DNA of 64,000 nucleotides, taken from the NCBI RefSeq assembly GCF_900106095.1, contig NZ_FNUD01000002.1:1-64000 (forward strand). Direction: 5' to 3'. Positions 1-9,857 of the stretch are shown piece by piece. Every line of letters starts with the position of its first letter. The stretch's first letter is position 1. The position numbers and the translations under genes were made by a program. This DNA comes from Pseudomonas deceptionensis. GTDB lineage: Bacteria > Pseudomonadota > Gammaproteobacteria > Pseudomonadales > Pseudomonadaceae. Under the pieces are notes generated by a model. It was not told the DNA's origin, ran no database searches, and worked only from the letters and a program-made list of their open reading frames with translations.

Positions 1-1
1 C

Positions 2-395
2 GCTTTGATGGCGCATCTGCTGTGGATAAGTCGCTCAATGGCAGAAGTCCGTTTAGTGCTCGTCGTGTGTTTACTCGGCACTGCTGTCGACAGCCTGCTG
101 CTCAATGCCGGGGTTTTCGTCTTCAAGCAACCTGGCTTTTTGATTCCGTTCTGGCTGGTTGTGTTGTGGGCATTACTGGCCATCACCTTGAACCATTGCT
201 GGCCTGGACGGCCAAGCCTTTGTGGCGCGCCATTTTGCTGGGGGCTATCAGTGGGCCGTTGTCGTATTACGCCGGGCAGCGGTGGGAGCGGTGCAGTTCC
301 CTTTGGGCTGTGCGACACTGGCCGGGTTGAGCCTGTTGTGGGCGGGGTTGTTTCCATTGCTGAACGCCTGTAGCCGCTACCGCAGGCTGCGATAA
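2..395 (+). pseudogene. DUF2878-like membrane protein, 5'-truncated by window edge, two apparent frameshifts
   Basis: The reading frame enters from before base 2 and gives ISRSMAEVRLVLVVCLLGTA and a hydrophobic segment, matching in style the small integral membrane DUF2878 family of pseudomonads. The family-like sequence then jumps frame twice. At about 198-203 it moves to a frame reading LLAWTAKPLWRAILLGAISG. At about 280-284 it moves to a third frame reading VGAVQFPLGCATLAGLSLLW and ending at a TAA at 393-395. Both jumps fit loss of one base. Hydrophobic helices continue across all three frames, so the gene was recently intact, or is intact with two base-calling errors. The family name is from memory. 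Function unknown. Confidence 0.6.
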
Positions 396-412
396 GGGCC
401 GCATGATTTCAG

Positions 413-467
413 CCGTGGGAGCGAGCCTGCTCGCGAACAACCTTCGCGAGCAGGCTCGCTCCCACGG
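413..467. repeat. REP palindrome
   Basis: A perfect 25-bp inverted repeat (413-437 and 443-467) around a 5-nt loop, containing the GTGGGAGCGAGCCTGCTCGC core of the common Pseudomonas fluorescens-group REP family. It lies between the DUF2878-like gene and the YkgJ-family gene and could also act as a transcript end, but has no U-tract. Confidence 0.9.
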
Positions 468-575
468 GGTCAGCTGCTAGAAAGGCCCTTGAACGGCAAC
501 CTGGTTTCTATAAAAAAATCTGCGTTCATCAGCACATTCACACCTGACGGCGGCTCTGCCTTACACTGCGCGCCT

Positions 576-881
576 ATGACCAACATCCCCCTGACCGAAA
601 TCAACGAACCCGCCGTCACCTGTTCGACGTGTGCGGCGTGCTGCTGCCAACTGGAAGTGATGCTCATCACCGACACCGGCGTGCCCGAGCGCTTTATCGA
701 CAACGACGATTGGGGCGGTGAGGTCATGCTGCGTCTGGACGATGGCTGGTGTGCGGCGTTGGACCGCAACACCATGATGTGCACCATCTATGAGAAACGC
801 CCGCTGATTTGCCGTGAATTCGAAATGGGCGAGGTCGAATGCCTCAACGAACGCCAGGGCATTGAGACGGCGTATCGCTGA
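576..881 (+). CDS. YkgJ-family cysteine-cluster protein
   Basis: A 101-residue protein with the CxxCxxCC cluster of the zinc/iron-chelating YkgJ family (PF03692) at residues 15-22 (CSTCAACC), followed by a conserved pattern with further cysteines (GWCAALD, MCTIYEKRPLICREFEMGE). The cysteines probably bind a metal ion or an Fe-S cluster; the biochemical role of the family is not settled. I chose the ATG at 576 because the upstream in-frame extension from 489 does not resemble the family. Single-gene unit between a REP element and the oppositely oriented pagL. Confidence 0.85.
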   Translation: MTNIPLTEINEPAVTCSTCAACCCQLEVMLITDTGVPERFIDNDDWGGEVMLRLDDGWCAALDRNTMMCTIYEKRPLICREFEMGEVECLNERQGIETAYR

Positions 882-951
882 ACACACAAACCGTATCGTC
901 TGTGTCGCCCAACCCAGCTCCCACAAAGACTTCGCCAGACCTGTCGCGGTC

Positions 952-1469
952 CTACAGCGGCATCGTGTAATGCAGCGCATAGCTTTCTACGCCGTCATTG
1001 GTGCTGGAAATGCCCGCATTGGAGTAGTGAGTCGCACGAATCCCGACCTCATGCCCACCCGCAAAGCGCAAACCGAAACCCAGGCGGTCCTCAAACTGGA
1101 AAGCCGTTCCCAGCCGGTTGCCTTCGATTTCAGTGTGCGAGAACAACGCAACCCCGATCCCGGCCTCTATATAGGGGTTAATCTTTTCACCGGCAAATTC
1201 GTACACAAATACGGGCGAGAACGACAGGCTGTTGCTCGCGGATGACTTGTCACCTTCCCAGTAGGTGTAAGCCCCGTCCCAGTATCCGGTCAGACGCCCC
1301 GTATCGCTTTGCATCCAGCTTTTGCCCCAATCGGACTTCAAGCCCAGACGATAAGTCATGGTCGATTCGGCGGTATGCCCCACCCCAAATTCAATCCCGG
1401 CGGCTTGCGCCGTATAGCTCTGCCCAGTGCAGCGGCGGCAAACGCAGCCAAACAAAAAAGTCGCTTCAC
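952..1469 (-). CDS. pagL: Lipid A 3-O-deacylase PagL, apparent frameshift in signal peptide
   Basis: Outer-membrane beta-barrel enzyme that removes the 3-O-linked acyl chain of lipid A. The mature part is intact: it starts at AGIEFGVGHT, has barrel strands with alternating aromatics, and carries the family's catalytic His-x-Ser (THYSNAG) with a Glu 14 residues after the His (GVESY), the spacing of the PagL triad. The N-terminus is odd. The ATG at 1488 gives a cysteine-rich, charged stretch that is no signal peptide. A GTG at 1469, in another frame and with AGGA upstream, gives a textbook signal sequence (VKRLFCLAAFAAAALG). The two frames meet at about 1420-1432, implying a one-base indel. pagL stands left of murI in P. 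aeruginosa too. Confidence 0.75.
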
Positions 1470-1550
1470 AGGAAAAGTCCTTTTTCATAGGTATCTGTCA
1501 GTTGTTGTGTGCTTCAGCAAGCAGACGTCATAGCGCTGATATCAGATTTT

Positions 1551-2342
1551 TTACAGTCCGAAGCTTCGCACAACGCCAGATTTATTCCACAGCACAGGCA
1601 GGATTTTTCCTAAGTGTTCAGGCGAAGCGCTGGTCCAGAACTGTGGTTCGCGGGATGGGCCCACCGCCAGCAAGTCTTGTTCCGTCAATAAACGCTGAAG
1701 CTGACGCGCCACGGCGGCGCCGGTATCAATCAGGCTGATCGAAGGTGGGAGCATCTGGCTGAGCAGAGGCTTGAGGAAGGGGTAATGGGTGCAGCCCAGA
1801 ATGATGGTGTCGCACCCCGCCGCCAGCAAAGGCTCTATGTAGCCTTTTAACAAGGTGAACAAGGCATCGCTGTGCAGGTCGCCGGTTTCGATCAGTTCCA
1901 CCAGGCCGGGACATGGCTGGGTAATGACCCGGACATCGTTGGCAAAGCGGTCGAGCAAGGCGGCAAACTTGGCGCTTTGCAACGTGCCGGTGGTTGCGAG
2001 CACGCCCACCACACCGCTGCGCGTGGCTGCCGCGGCCGGTTTGACGGCGGGTTCCATACCGACGATGGGCCACTCGGGGTACAGCTGACGCAAGTCTGCA
2101 ACCCCGGCCACTGTCGCGGTATTGCAGGCCAGCACCAGGGCTTTGGCGCCCTGGCGCTGGAAGAAATCAGCCACTACTGCGCAGCGCTGGCGAATAAACC
2201 CGGGGCTTTTTTCGCCATACGGGATATGCCCACAGTCCGCCACGTAGAGCAGCGACTCGTTGGGCAACAGGGTGTGTATTTCCTTGAGGACCGACAGGCC
2301 ACCGACGCCAGAGTCGAAAACCCCAACCGGCGCCTCACTCAT
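1551..2342 (-). CDS. murI: Glutamate racemase
   Basis: Cytoplasmic cofactor-independent racemase making D-glutamate for peptidoglycan. 263 residues, usual for the family. The N-terminal [14 protein letters not shown] motif, the first catalytic cysteine in [11 protein letters not shown] (about residue 73) and the second in [10 protein letters not shown] (about 183) are all present. The start at 2342 matches the family N-terminus; upstream sequence in the same frame belongs to moeB, which overlaps by 8 bases. Last gene of the hemA-prfA-prmC-moeB-murI operon, as in other pseudomonads. Confidence 0.95.
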   Translation of the reverse strand: MSEAPVGVFDSGVGGLSVLKEIHTLLPNESLLYVADCGHIPYGEKSPGFIRQRCAVVADFFQRQGAKALVLACNTATVAGVADLRQLYPEWPIVGMEPAVKPAAAATRSGVVGVLATTGTLQSAKFAALLDRFANDVRVITQPCPGLVELIETGDLHSDALFTLLKGYIEPLLAAGCDTIILGCTHYPFLKPLLSQMLPPSISLIDTGAAVARQLQRLLTEQDLLAVGPSREPQFWTSASPEHLGKILPVLWNKSGVVRSFGL

Positions 2343-3090
2343 GGCCAGCTCCGCACACGCTGCACGCCGGGTCACGCTTGACCCGCAATTCGCGAAAACG
2401 TGTGCCCAAGGCATCGATCAATAACAGTCGACCTACCAGCGGTTCACCAAAACCGGCCAGTACCTTGAGCGCTTCAAGGGCTTGCAAGCTGCCGACCAGC
2501 CCTACCAGCGGGCCAAGCACGCCGGCTTCGCTGCAGGTCAGTTCCTCTTCGCTCCCGTGCCCGTACAGGCAGTGATAGCAAGGGCTTGCGGGCTGACGCG
2601 AATCAAACACCGACAATTGCCCCTCAAGGCGAATCGCCGCACCACTGACCAATGGCTTGCGCGCCGCGACACAGGCCCGGTTCACCGCTTCGCGGGTGGC
2701 AAAGTTGTCGCAGCAATCGAGCACCAGATCCACGTGGGACACCGCCTCGTTCAACGAGTCGGCATCCAGCGCCGAACGGTGGCCGACCAGCTTGATGTGC
2801 GGATTTATCAGGCGCAGCCGGCGCAACGCCGAGTCGACCTTGCTCTCACCAACATTGGCGGTGTCGTGAATAATCTGGCGCTGCAGGTTGGTCAGGTCGA
2901 CGCTGTCGAAGTCGGCCAGATGCAGCTCACCGACACCGGCCGCGGCAAGGTAGAGCGCGACGGGCGAACCAAGCCCGCCAAGGCCGATAATCAGCACACG
3001 GCTGTTTTTGAGTTTCAACTGGCCATCGATATCGACCTGTTGCAACAGGATCTGCCGGCTATAGCGCAACAGCTCCTCATCGGTCAGCAC
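2335..3090 (-). CDS. moeB: Molybdopterin-synthase adenylyltransferase MoeB (ThiF/HesA family)
   Basis: E1-like enzyme that adenylates the C-terminus of MoaD in molybdopterin synthesis, or a related sulfur carrier. 251 residues: an ATP-binding [19 protein letters not shown] motif near residue 36, DxxNLQRQ ([10 protein letters not shown]), the DCCDNFATR segment, and zinc-binding cysteine pairs (CYHC and a C-terminal CSVC). The ATG at 3090 overlaps the 3' end of prmC. It is translationally coupled to both neighbours. ThiF-type paralogues are similar, but the context and length favour MoeB. Confidence 0.9.
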   Translation of the reverse strand: MLTDEELLRYSRQILLQQVDIDGQLKLKNSRVLIIGLGGLGSPVALYLAAAGVGELHLADFDSVDLTNLQRQIIHDTANVGESKVDSALRRLRLINPHIKLVGHRSALDADSLNEAVSHVDLVLDCCDNFATREAVNRACVAARKPLVSGAAIRLEGQLSVFDSRQPASPCYHCLYGHGSEEELTCSEAGVLGPLVGLVGSLQALEALKVLAGFGEPLVGRLLLIDALGTRFRELRVKRDPACSVCGAGHE

Positions 3091-3914
3091 GGCAGGCGAC
3101 CCAACGTAATGCGTTCGTGCCCGCCCAGGTCCTTGCGGCTTTCAACCTGTGCATAACCTGCTGCCAGCAACAGTTCGCGAACGGCCTGGGCCTGATCGTA
3201 ACCGTGCTCCAGCATCAGCCACCCGCCTGCATTCAAGTGCTGCGCCGAAGCGCAGATGATCTCGCGTATATCGTCCAGGCCATCAACACCGGCGACCAGA
3301 GCGCTTTCGGGCTCAAAACGCACATCGCCTTCAGCCAGGTGCACGTCACCGGCGGCAATATAGGGCGGGTTGCTGATGATCAGATCAAAACGCTGGTCGG
3401 CCAAGGCGCTAAACCAGTGGCTGGTAAACACCTTGACGTTTTCAAGCTGCAAACGCTGACGGTTACGCTCGGCCAGCGCCACGGCTTCAAGTACGCGGTC
3501 AACCGCGGTGACTTGCCAGGCGGCGCGCTCGCTGGCCAGCGCCAGGGCAATGGCCCCGCTGCCCGTGCCCAGGTCAAGAACCCTGGCCGGGCTGGCAGGC
3601 AGCAGTTCCAGCGCCGTTTCGACCAGCAGTTCGGTGTCGGGACGCGGGATCAACGTGTGCGGCGCCACTTCCAGATCAAGGTTCCAGAAACCCTGCTGCC
3701 CCAGAATGTAGGCCACCGGCTCACCGGCCCGACGACGCAACAGAAACTGCGAGAAGGCCAATGCCGCTTCGCTGCTGACAATTTTCTCTGGCCATGTGTG
3801 CAAGTAACTGCGCGACTTGCCCAGGGCGGCAGCCAATAGCAGCTCCGCATCAAGACGGGCAGTTGGCGAGTCAGGCAGTTCAGCAGCCCGTAACAAGCTG
3901 GCAATAATAGTCAT
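3084..3914 (-). CDS. prmC: Peptide chain release factor N5-glutamine methyltransferase
   Basis: SAM-dependent enzyme that methylates the glutamine of the GGQ motif in release factors. 276 residues, with an N-terminal helical domain, the SAM-binding VLDLGTGSGAIALALA motif (about residue 112) and the diagnostic catalytic NPPY motif (LIISNPPYIA, about residue 180). It directly follows its substrate gene prfA (the prfA stop codon abuts the prmC ATG), the usual arrangement. Confidence 0.96.
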   Translation of the reverse strand: MTIIASLLRAAELPDSPTARLDAELLLAAALGKSRSYLHTWPEKIVSSEAALAFSQFLLRRRAGEPVAYILGQQGFWNLDLEVAPHTLIPRPDTELLVETALELLPASPARVLDLGTGSGAIALALASERAAWQVTAVDRVLEAVALAERNRQRLQLENVKVFTSHWFSALADQRFDLIISNPPYIAAGDVHLAEGDVRFEPESALVAGVDGLDDIREIICASAQHLNAGGWLMLEHGYDQAQAVRELLLAAGYAQVESRKDLGGHERITLGRLPC

Positions 3915-4996
3915 TTATTCACCCAGGGCGGTCAGTTGATCAGCCTGAAACTCCGCCAATAATGGCTCGATAACGGCATCAACGCCGCCAGCCAGTACGT
4001 CATCCAAGGAATACAGGGTCAGGTTGACGCGATGGTCGGTCACTCGCCCCTGCGCGAAATTGTAAGTGCGGATCCGCTCGGAGCGATCCCCCGAGCCCAC
4101 CAGCGATTTGCGCTCGCTGGCAATCGCATTGGCCGCAGCACTGGTTTGCTGGTCATTCAACTTGGCGGAAAGCCAGGACATCGCCCGCGCCCGGTTTTTA
4201 TGCTGGGAACGCTCTTCCTGGCACTCCACCACTATGCCCGAGGGCAAGTGCGTGATACGGATCGCCGAGTCAGTCTTGTTGACGTGCTGACCACCCGCCC
4301 CGAGGAGCGGTAGGTATCGACCCGCAAATCCGACGGATTGATCTCAATGGCTTCTTGCTCATCCGGCTCAGGCAATACGGCCACGGTGCAGGCAGAGGTG
4401 TGGATACGACCCTGGGATTCGGTGGCGGGGACGCGCTGCACGCGATGTACACCCGACTCGAACTTCAGCTTGCCGTAAACATTCTCGCCTTCGACGCGAG
4501 CAATGACTTCTTTATAGCCGCCATGTTCGCCGCTGTTTTCTGACAGGATTTCCAGCTTCCAGCCACGACGCTCGGCGTAACGGGAATACATGCGAAACAG
4601 GTCGCCGGCAAAAATGGCCGCTTCATCGCCACCGGTCCCGGCGCGAATTTCGAGGAATACGTTGCGCCCGTCATTAGGGTCTTTAGGCAACAGCATGCGC
4701 TGCAAGTCACCTTCAAGCTCGACCAGGCGCTCTTTGGCTTCGCGAACTTCTTCGACCGCCATTTCACGCATGTCCGGGTCGCTATCCTTGAGCAACGCCT
4801 GTGCGCCTTCAAGGTCTGCCTGTACTTTCAGCCACAGCCCGTAAGCCGTAACAATGGGTTCAACTTCGGCGTATTCCTTGGAATAGGCGCGGAATTTGGT
4901 TTGATCAGAAATGACTTCGCCATCGCCAAGCAATGCGGTCAGTTCTTCAAAACGGTCCTGGAGGATGTCCAGCTTATTAAGCAGTGACGCTTTCAT
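3915..4996 (-). CDS. prfA: Peptide chain release factor 1, apparent 1-base deletion at the GGQ region
   Basis: RF1 reads UAA and UAG and triggers peptide release. Residues 1-239 are normal RF1 (ATG at 4996, [19 protein letters not shown]), including the PAT tripeptide used in stop-codon reading ([10 protein letters not shown]). At about 4298-4301 the frame breaks: the sequence reads [11 protein letters not shown] instead of the expected [20 protein letters not shown]. The rest of RF1 ([20 protein letters not shown] to the C-terminus) continues in the neighbouring frame to 3915. Adding one G to the GGGG run (coding strand) restores the whole 360-residue protein, including GGQ. RF1 is essential, so a base-calling error in the homopolymer is most likely. 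Confidence 0.9.
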
Positions 4997-4998
4997 TA

Positions 4999-6282
4999 CT
5001 ATTTTTTATCCGCAGAGCTATGCGAGGAGCCCTCACCGAGGGCAAAAAGTTCTTGGGCCATGGCCAGCGCATCGAGGCGGCCTTCGGCAGAAAGCTTCTT
5101 CAGCTGGACGCTGGGTGCGTGCAGCAACTTATTGGTCAGACCGCGCGCCAGCTGTACCAGTACGTCTTCAGGGTTGCTGCCGTTGGCGAGCATACGCTGG
5201 GCTTTTTGCAGTTCTTCGTCGCGCAAGCGCTCGCTTTGCTGGCGGTAGGCCTTAAGCACATCGACCGCAGCCAGCTCACGCAAACGCACCATAAAGTCGT
5301 CAGCGCCAATGCTGACCATCTCTTCTGCCGCCTGAGCTGCGCCCTGACGACTCTTGAGGTTTTCGGCAACCACCTCGTGAAGATCATCGACGGTATAGAG
5401 GTAAACGTCGTCCAGCTCGCCGACTTCCGGCTCGATATCGCGGGGAACAGCAATATCGACCATAAAAATAGGCTTGTGCTTGCGCAGCTTCAAGGCGCTT
5501 TCGACCGCGCCCTTGCCCAAGATCGGCAACTGGCTGGCGGTGGAACTGATAACGATATCGCTATGCACCAGCTCTTGAGGGATGTCCGACAGCAGCACCG
5601 CGTGGGCTCCGAACTGTGCAGCCAACGTGCTGGCGCGCTCCAGGGTACGGTTGGCCACCACGATACGCTTGACCCCCAGGTCGTGCAGGTGACGGGCGAC
5701 CAGGGTAATGGTCTCGCCCGCACCGATCAGCAAGGCCTGGCTGCGCTGCAAGTCGCTGAAGATCTGCTTGGCCAGACTGACGGCGGCAAAGGCCACAGAC
5801 ACCGGGTTTTCACCGATGGCGGTGTCGGTGCGCACCTGTTTGGCCGAGTTGAAGGTTGCCTGGAACAAACGCCCCAACAAAGGCCCTACGGTGCCCGCCT
5901 CACGTGCCACGGCGTAGGCCGATTTCATCTGACCGAGGATTTGCGGCTCGCCCAACACCAGCGAATCCAGGCCTGAAGCCACACGCATCATGTGACGAAC
6001 GGCAGCATCGTCCTCATGGACATAGGCACAAGCCCGCAATTCTTCGAGGCTGAGGTTGTGATAATCCGCCAGCCACTTGAGCACACTGTCAGGCGAAAGG
6101 TGGTCCTGCTCTATATAGAGCTCACTGCGATTGCAGGTGGAGAGGATCGCAGCTTCGCGACTGTCGGTTAGGCGGCAGAGCTGCTGCAAGGCCTCAACCA
6201 ACTGCTCTGGAGTAAAAGCCACGCGCTCGCGGACGTCTACTGAAGCAGTCTTGTGGTTAATACCGAGTGCGAGGAAGGCCAT
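4999..6282 (-). CDS. hemA: Glutamyl-tRNA reductase
   Basis: First committed enzyme of C5-pathway haem synthesis: NADPH-dependent reduction of glutamyl-tRNA to glutamate-1-semialdehyde. 427 residues. The catalytic cysteine lies in the conserved [11 protein letters not shown] motif (about residue 50), the NADPH-binding [13 protein letters not shown] stretch is at about residue 190, and a C-terminal dimerisation helix follows. The start [13 protein letters not shown] is the family N-terminus. Leads the operon into prfA, only two bases away; divergent from the TPR lipoprotein gene across a 202-bp shared promoter region. Confidence 0.97.
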   Translation of the reverse strand: MAFLALGINHKTASVDVRERVAFTPEQLVEALQQLCRLTDSREAAILSTCNRSELYIEQDHLSPDSVLKWLADYHNLSLEELRACAYVHEDDAAVRHMMRVASGLDSLVLGEPQILGQMKSAYAVAREAGTVGPLLGRLFQATFNSAKQVRTDTAIGENPVSVAFAAVSLAKQIFSDLQRSQALLIGAGETITLVARHLHDLGVKRIVVANRTLERASTLAAQFGAHAVLLSDIPQELVHSDIVISSTASQLPILGKGAVESALKLRKHKPIFMVDIAVPRDIEPEVGELDDVYLYTVDDLHEVVAENLKSRQGAAQAAEEMVSIGADDFMVRLRELAAVDVLKAYRQQSERLRDEELQKAQRMLANGSNPEDVLVQLARGLTNKLLHAPSVQLKKLSAEGRLDALAMAQELFALGEGSSHSSADKK

Positions 6283-6484
6283 TCAAGATCGCTGATGATG
6301 ACGAGAAGCCGACAATTGTCCTACTTCGCCAGATTGAGAACAACCATTGCTGACTATTGTCTCTATAGTTAACGTCTGTTGAACACATCATCAGCCCCCG
6401 GATATCGATAGTCGCACCTGCTAGGGTTTGCGTCATCGCATGTGTCATGATGCCCAAACCGCAGGTAAGTCGCCCTTCTCCTAT

Positions 6485-8209
6485 ATGAATAGATCCTCCG
6501 CGTTGCTCCTTGCTCTCGTCCTCCTTGGTGGCTGTCAGGTCCTGGCTCCCACGTCCCCGGAAGATTCATCCGCGGCCGAAGACGTCACCGCCGCCCCGGC
6601 AAAGCCCACCGTCTACAGCTCGTTCAGCGAAGAAACGCTGTACAGCCTGTTGAGCGCCGAGCTGGCCGGTCAACGTAATCGTCTGGATATCGCACTCGAT
6701 AACTACGTGACCCAGGCAATCAATACACAGGACCCCGGCATCTCCGAGCGTGCTTTCCGTATTGCCGAGTATCTGGGCGCCGATCAGGCCGCACTCGATA
6801 CATCGCTGATCTGGGCCAGAAACGCCCCGGACGACCTTGAGGCGCAACGCGCTGCCGCCATTCAGTTGGCGCGCAATGGTCGCTATGACGACTCCATGGC
6901 CTACATGGAAAAAGTCCTGCAAGCCAAAGGCGACACTCACTTCGACTTCCTGGCCCTGTCAGCGATAGAAACAGATGCCGATACCCGTGCGGGCCTGCAA
7001 AAAAGTTTTGATCGCCTTCTGATCAAGCATCCGGACAACGGCCAGCTGATTTTCGGCAAAGCCTTGTTGATGCAGCAGGACGGCGATGCAGAAGGCGCGC
7101 TGAAGCTGCTGGAAAAAAACCCGCCACAAGACGGTGAGGTTGCCCCGCTTCTGCTGCGGGCCCGCTTGCTGCAAAGCCTCAATCGCGGCGATGAAGCACT
7201 GCCACTGCTGAAAAAGAGCATTCGCCAATACCCCGACGACAAGCGTCTGGGGCTCACCTACGCCCGAACCCTGGTCGAACAGAACCGAATGGGCGAGGCC
7301 AAGGTGCAATTTGCCAGCCTGGTCCAGCAATACCCCGAAGACGACGAACTGCGCTTCTCCCTGGCGCTGGTCTGCCTGGAAGGCAAGGCCTGGGACGAGG
7401 CTGAGGGTTATCTGCAAGAACTGATCGAGCGCGACAGCCATGTTGATTCGGCGCATTTGAATCTGGGCCGTATTGCCGAAGAGCGCAATGACCCCCAGGG
7501 CGCGCTCACCGAGTACGCACTGGTAGGCCCCGGCAATGACTACCTGCCGGCACAACTGCGCCAAGCAGATATTCTGGTCAGTCACGGTCGTGGCGCCGAA
7601 GCGGCCCGCAAGCTGGCAGCAGCCCGCGATACGCAGCCCGACTACGCCATTCAGCTTTACCTGATCGAGGCCGAAACCCTGGCAGCGAACAACCAGACCG
7701 ATCGCGCCTGGAATGTGCTGCAACAGGCACTCAAGCAATACCCGGACGATTTGAACCTGCTGTATTCACGCGCCATGCTGGCCGAGAAGCGCAACGATCT
7801 TGGTCAAATGGAGCGAGACCTGCGCACCATCATCCAGCGCGAACCCGACAACGCCATGGCCCTGAACGCGCTGGGCTATACGCTGTCGGACCGGACCACC
7901 CGCTACGCCGAAGCCAAGGCGCTGATCCAGCAGGCCTACGACCTGACCCCGGATGACCCGGCAGTGCTCGACAGCCTGGGCTGGGTAAATTTCCGCCTTG
8001 GCAACCTGGATGAGGCCGAACGCTTGCTGCGCCAGGCCCTGGAGCGCTTCCAGGATCAGGAAGTCGCCTCTCACCTCGGTGAGGCGCTGTGGGCCAATGG
8101 CAAACAGCGTGAAGCCAAGCAAATCTGGGCCAAGTTCCTTAAAGAGAATCCTGACAGCCCTCTCCTGCGCAAAACCATCTTGCGCCTGACCGGATCCGAG
8201 AATCTTTAA
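6485..8209 (+). CDS. TPR-repeat outer-membrane lipoprotein
   Basis: 574 residues. Starts [20 protein letters not shown] with a lipobox LGGC, so it should be lipidated at Cys17 and anchored to the outer membrane. The rest is a long series of tetratricopeptide-type helices rich in A/L/E with repeated RAxLL, YPDD and ALNALGY-like turns, including well-formed TPRs near the C-terminus ([35 protein letters not shown]). The ATG at 6485 was chosen because it starts the signal peptide. Orthologues sit between hemA and lolB in most pseudomonads (PA4667 in P. aeruginosa, from memory). Precise role not established. Confidence 0.88.
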   Translation: MNRSSALLLALVLLGGCQVLAPTSPEDSSAAEDVTAAPAKPTVYSSFSEETLYSLLSAELAGQRNRLDIALDNYVTQAINTQDPGISERAFRIAEYLGADQAALDTSLIWARNAPDDLEAQRAAAIQLARNGRYDDSMAYMEKVLQAKGDTHFDFLALSAIETDADTRAGLQKSFDRLLIKHPDNGQLIFGKALLMQQDGDAEGALKLLEKNPPQDGEVAPLLLRARLLQSLNRGDEALPLLKKSIRQYPDDKRLGLTYARTLVEQNRMGEAKVQFASLVQQYPEDDELRFSLALVCLEGKAWDEAEGYLQELIERDSHVDSAHLNLGRIAEERNDPQGALTEYALVGPGNDYLPAQLRQADILVSHGRGAEAARKLAAARDTQPDYAIQLYLIEAETLAANNQTDRAWNVLQQALKQYPDDLNLLYSRAMLAEKRNDLGQMERDLRTIIQREPDNAMALNALGYTLSDRTTRYAEAKALIQQAYDLTPDDPAVLDSLGWVNFRLGNLDEAERLLRQALERFQDQEVASHLGEALWANGKQREAKQIWAKFLKENPDSPLLRKTILRLTGSENL

Positions 8210-8211
8210 TC

Positions 8212-8838
8212 ATGTTTTATCGTCATTTGCGACACCTGATCGCTTTTAGCCTGATCGCCCTGCTCGCCGGTTGCGCGGGCTTCGGCGCCCGCGAATCGGT
8301 GGAGGGCCATGGCAGCCCTGCCCTGTGGTCTGCACATAAACAGCAACTGACCCAACTCGACGGCTGGCAAATCAACGGCAAAGTCGGCATTCGCGCCCCT
8401 AAAGACTCAGGCAGCGCCACGCTGTTCTGGCTGCAACGTCAGGACTATTACGATATTCGCCTTTCCGGGCCGCTGGGCCGGGGGGCTGCACGCCTGACCG
8501 GACGCCCGGGAAATGTAACTCTGGAAGTTGCCAATCAGGGCCGCTATGGAGCGCCAACCCCGGAAGCCTTGCTGGGCGAACAACTGGGCTGGAGCCTGCC
8601 GGTGTCACATCTGGTCTGGTGGGTACGCGGCTTGCCTGCGCCCGGCAGCAAAAGCCGCGTGACACTGAATGCCGATAGCCGCCTGGCCAACCTGGAGCAG
8701 GATGGCTGGAAAATCGAATATCTGAGCTATGTAGAGCAAAACGGCTTCTGGCTGCCTGAGCGGGTAAAGCTGCACGGCCCGGATTTGGACGTCACGTTAG
8801 TGGTTAAAGATTGGCAACCTCGCCTGTTGGGTCAATGA
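8212..8838 (+). CDS. lolB: Outer-membrane lipoprotein receptor LolB
   Basis: Accepts lipoproteins from LolA and inserts them into the outer membrane. 208 residues, itself a lipoprotein: [23 protein letters not shown] with lipobox LAGC at Cys21. Family features include [38 protein letters not shown] and [12 protein letters not shown], the hydrophobic strand and turn region. Starts 2 bases after the TPR gene stop and is followed by ispE after one base, so the three genes are one operon. Confidence 0.95.
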   Translation: MFYRHLRHLIAFSLIALLAGCAGFGARESVEGHGSPALWSAHKQQLTQLDGWQINGKVGIRAPKDSGSATLFWLQRQDYYDIRLSGPLGRGAARLTGRPGNVTLEVANQGRYGAPTPEALLGEQLGWSLPVSHLVWWVRGLPAPGSKSRVTLNADSRLANLEQDGWKIEYLSYVEQNGFWLPERVKLHGPDLDVTLVVKDWQPRLLGQ

Positions 8839-8839
8839 G

Positions 8840-9727
8840 ATGCAAGGCCATTTAGATAAAAAAAATCTCATTTTGCCCTCCCCGGCGAAATTGAATTTGA
8901 TGCTGCACATCCTGGGTCGTCGAGAAGATGGCTATCACGAGCTGCAAACACTGTTTCAGTTCCTCGATTACGGCGATGAAATGAGCTTTGCCGTGCGGGA
9001 CGATGGCGTTATTTGCCTGCACACCGAATTCCCCGGCGTCCCTCACGACCAAAATCTGATCGTGAAGGCGGCAAAAAAACTTCAGGAACAATCCGGTTGT
9101 ACCCTGGGGATCGATATCCGGATCAAAAAAGTGCTGCCCATGGGTGGCGGTATCGGCGGCGGCAGCTCAAATGCTGCAACCACCCTGCTGGGGCTCAATC
9201 ATCTTTGGCAACTGGCCTGGGATGAAGAGCAACTGGCAGCGCTGGGCTTGAGTTTAGGGGCAGACGTTCCGGTTTTCGTGCGTGGACACGCCGCATTTGC
9301 TGAGGGTATCGGTGAAATTCTTACGCCTGCAGAACCGGAAGAACCCTGGTATTTGGTACTTGTTCCGCAAGTATCTGTAAGTACTGCAGAAATATTTTCA
9401 GATCCTTTGTTGACACGTGACTCTTTGCCCATTAAAGTGCGCCCCGTTCCCAAGGGAAACAGCCGAAACGACTGCGAAGCAGTAGTGAAGGAGCGTTATC
9501 CAGAAGTACGTAACGCTTTGAATTTGTTAGGTAAATATACCGAAGCAAAATTAACTGGAACTGGAAGTTGTATATTTGGGGCCTTCCCAAACGAAGCAGA
9601 TGCTGATAAAGTGCTGCACCTTCTGACAGACACCCTTACAGGGTTTGTAGCAAAAGGAAGCAACGTTTCGATGTTGCATCGCAAGCTACAAGATCTGGCA
9701 AAGGAAACGGGTACACGGTACTCGTAG
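8840..9727 (+). CDS. ispE: 4-diphosphocytidyl-2-C-methyl-D-erythritol kinase
   Basis: GHMP kinase phosphorylating CDP-methylerythritol in the MEP isoprenoid pathway. 295 residues with the N-terminal [23 protein letters not shown] motif, the ATP-binding [17 protein letters not shown] loop (about residue 99) and the C-terminal [12 protein letters not shown] motif. The 3' third (from about 9350) is clearly richer in A and T and uses codons such as TTA, ATA and GTA that are rare in the first half, although the protein stays family-like. Followed by tRNA-Gln and prs. Confidence 0.95.
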   Translation: MQGHLDKKNLILPSPAKLNLMLHILGRREDGYHELQTLFQFLDYGDEMSFAVRDDGVICLHTEFPGVPHDQNLIVKAAKKLQEQSGCTLGIDIRIKKVLPMGGGIGGGSSNAATTLLGLNHLWQLAWDEEQLAALGLSLGADVPVFVRGHAAFAEGIGEILTPAEPEEPWYLVLVPQVSVSTAEIFSDPLLTRDSLPIKVRPVPKGNSRNDCEAVVKERYPEVRNALNLLGKYTEAKLTGTGSCIFGAFPNEADADKVLHLLTDTLTGFVAKGSNVSMLHRKLQDLAKETGTRYS

Positions 9728-9737
9728 CAACAGATAC

Positions 9738-9812
9738 AGGGGCGTCGCCAAGCGGTAAGGCAGCAGGTTTTGATCCTGCCATGCGTTGGTTCGAATCCAG
9801 CCGCCCCTGCCA
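9738..9812 (+). tRNA. tRNA-Gln (anticodon TTG)
   Basis: 75-nt cloverleaf with 7-bp acceptor stem (AGGGGCG / CGCCCCT), anticodon stem GCAGG/CCTGC around loop TTTTGAT (anticodon TTG), GGTTCGAATCC T-arm and encoded CCA at 9810-9812. Located between ispE and prs as in other Pseudomonas. Confidence 0.97.
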
Positions 9813-9857
9813 TTTCTTATACTCATCCAGGTTACCCTCAGCCTTCAGGTACTGCGC

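Noticed and set aside
413..467. Rho-independent terminator
   Set aside because: No T-run, and the sequence is the well-known REP core.
4290..4305. Programmed frameshift in prfA
   Set aside because: Known programmed shifting concerns prfB with an in-frame UGA; nothing similar is present here, so a sequencing error is preferred.
4984..5976. 330-residue open frame on the plus strand opposite hemA
   Set aside because: Antisense to a strongly conserved gene; composition is the mirror of hemA codons, no start signal or family likeness.
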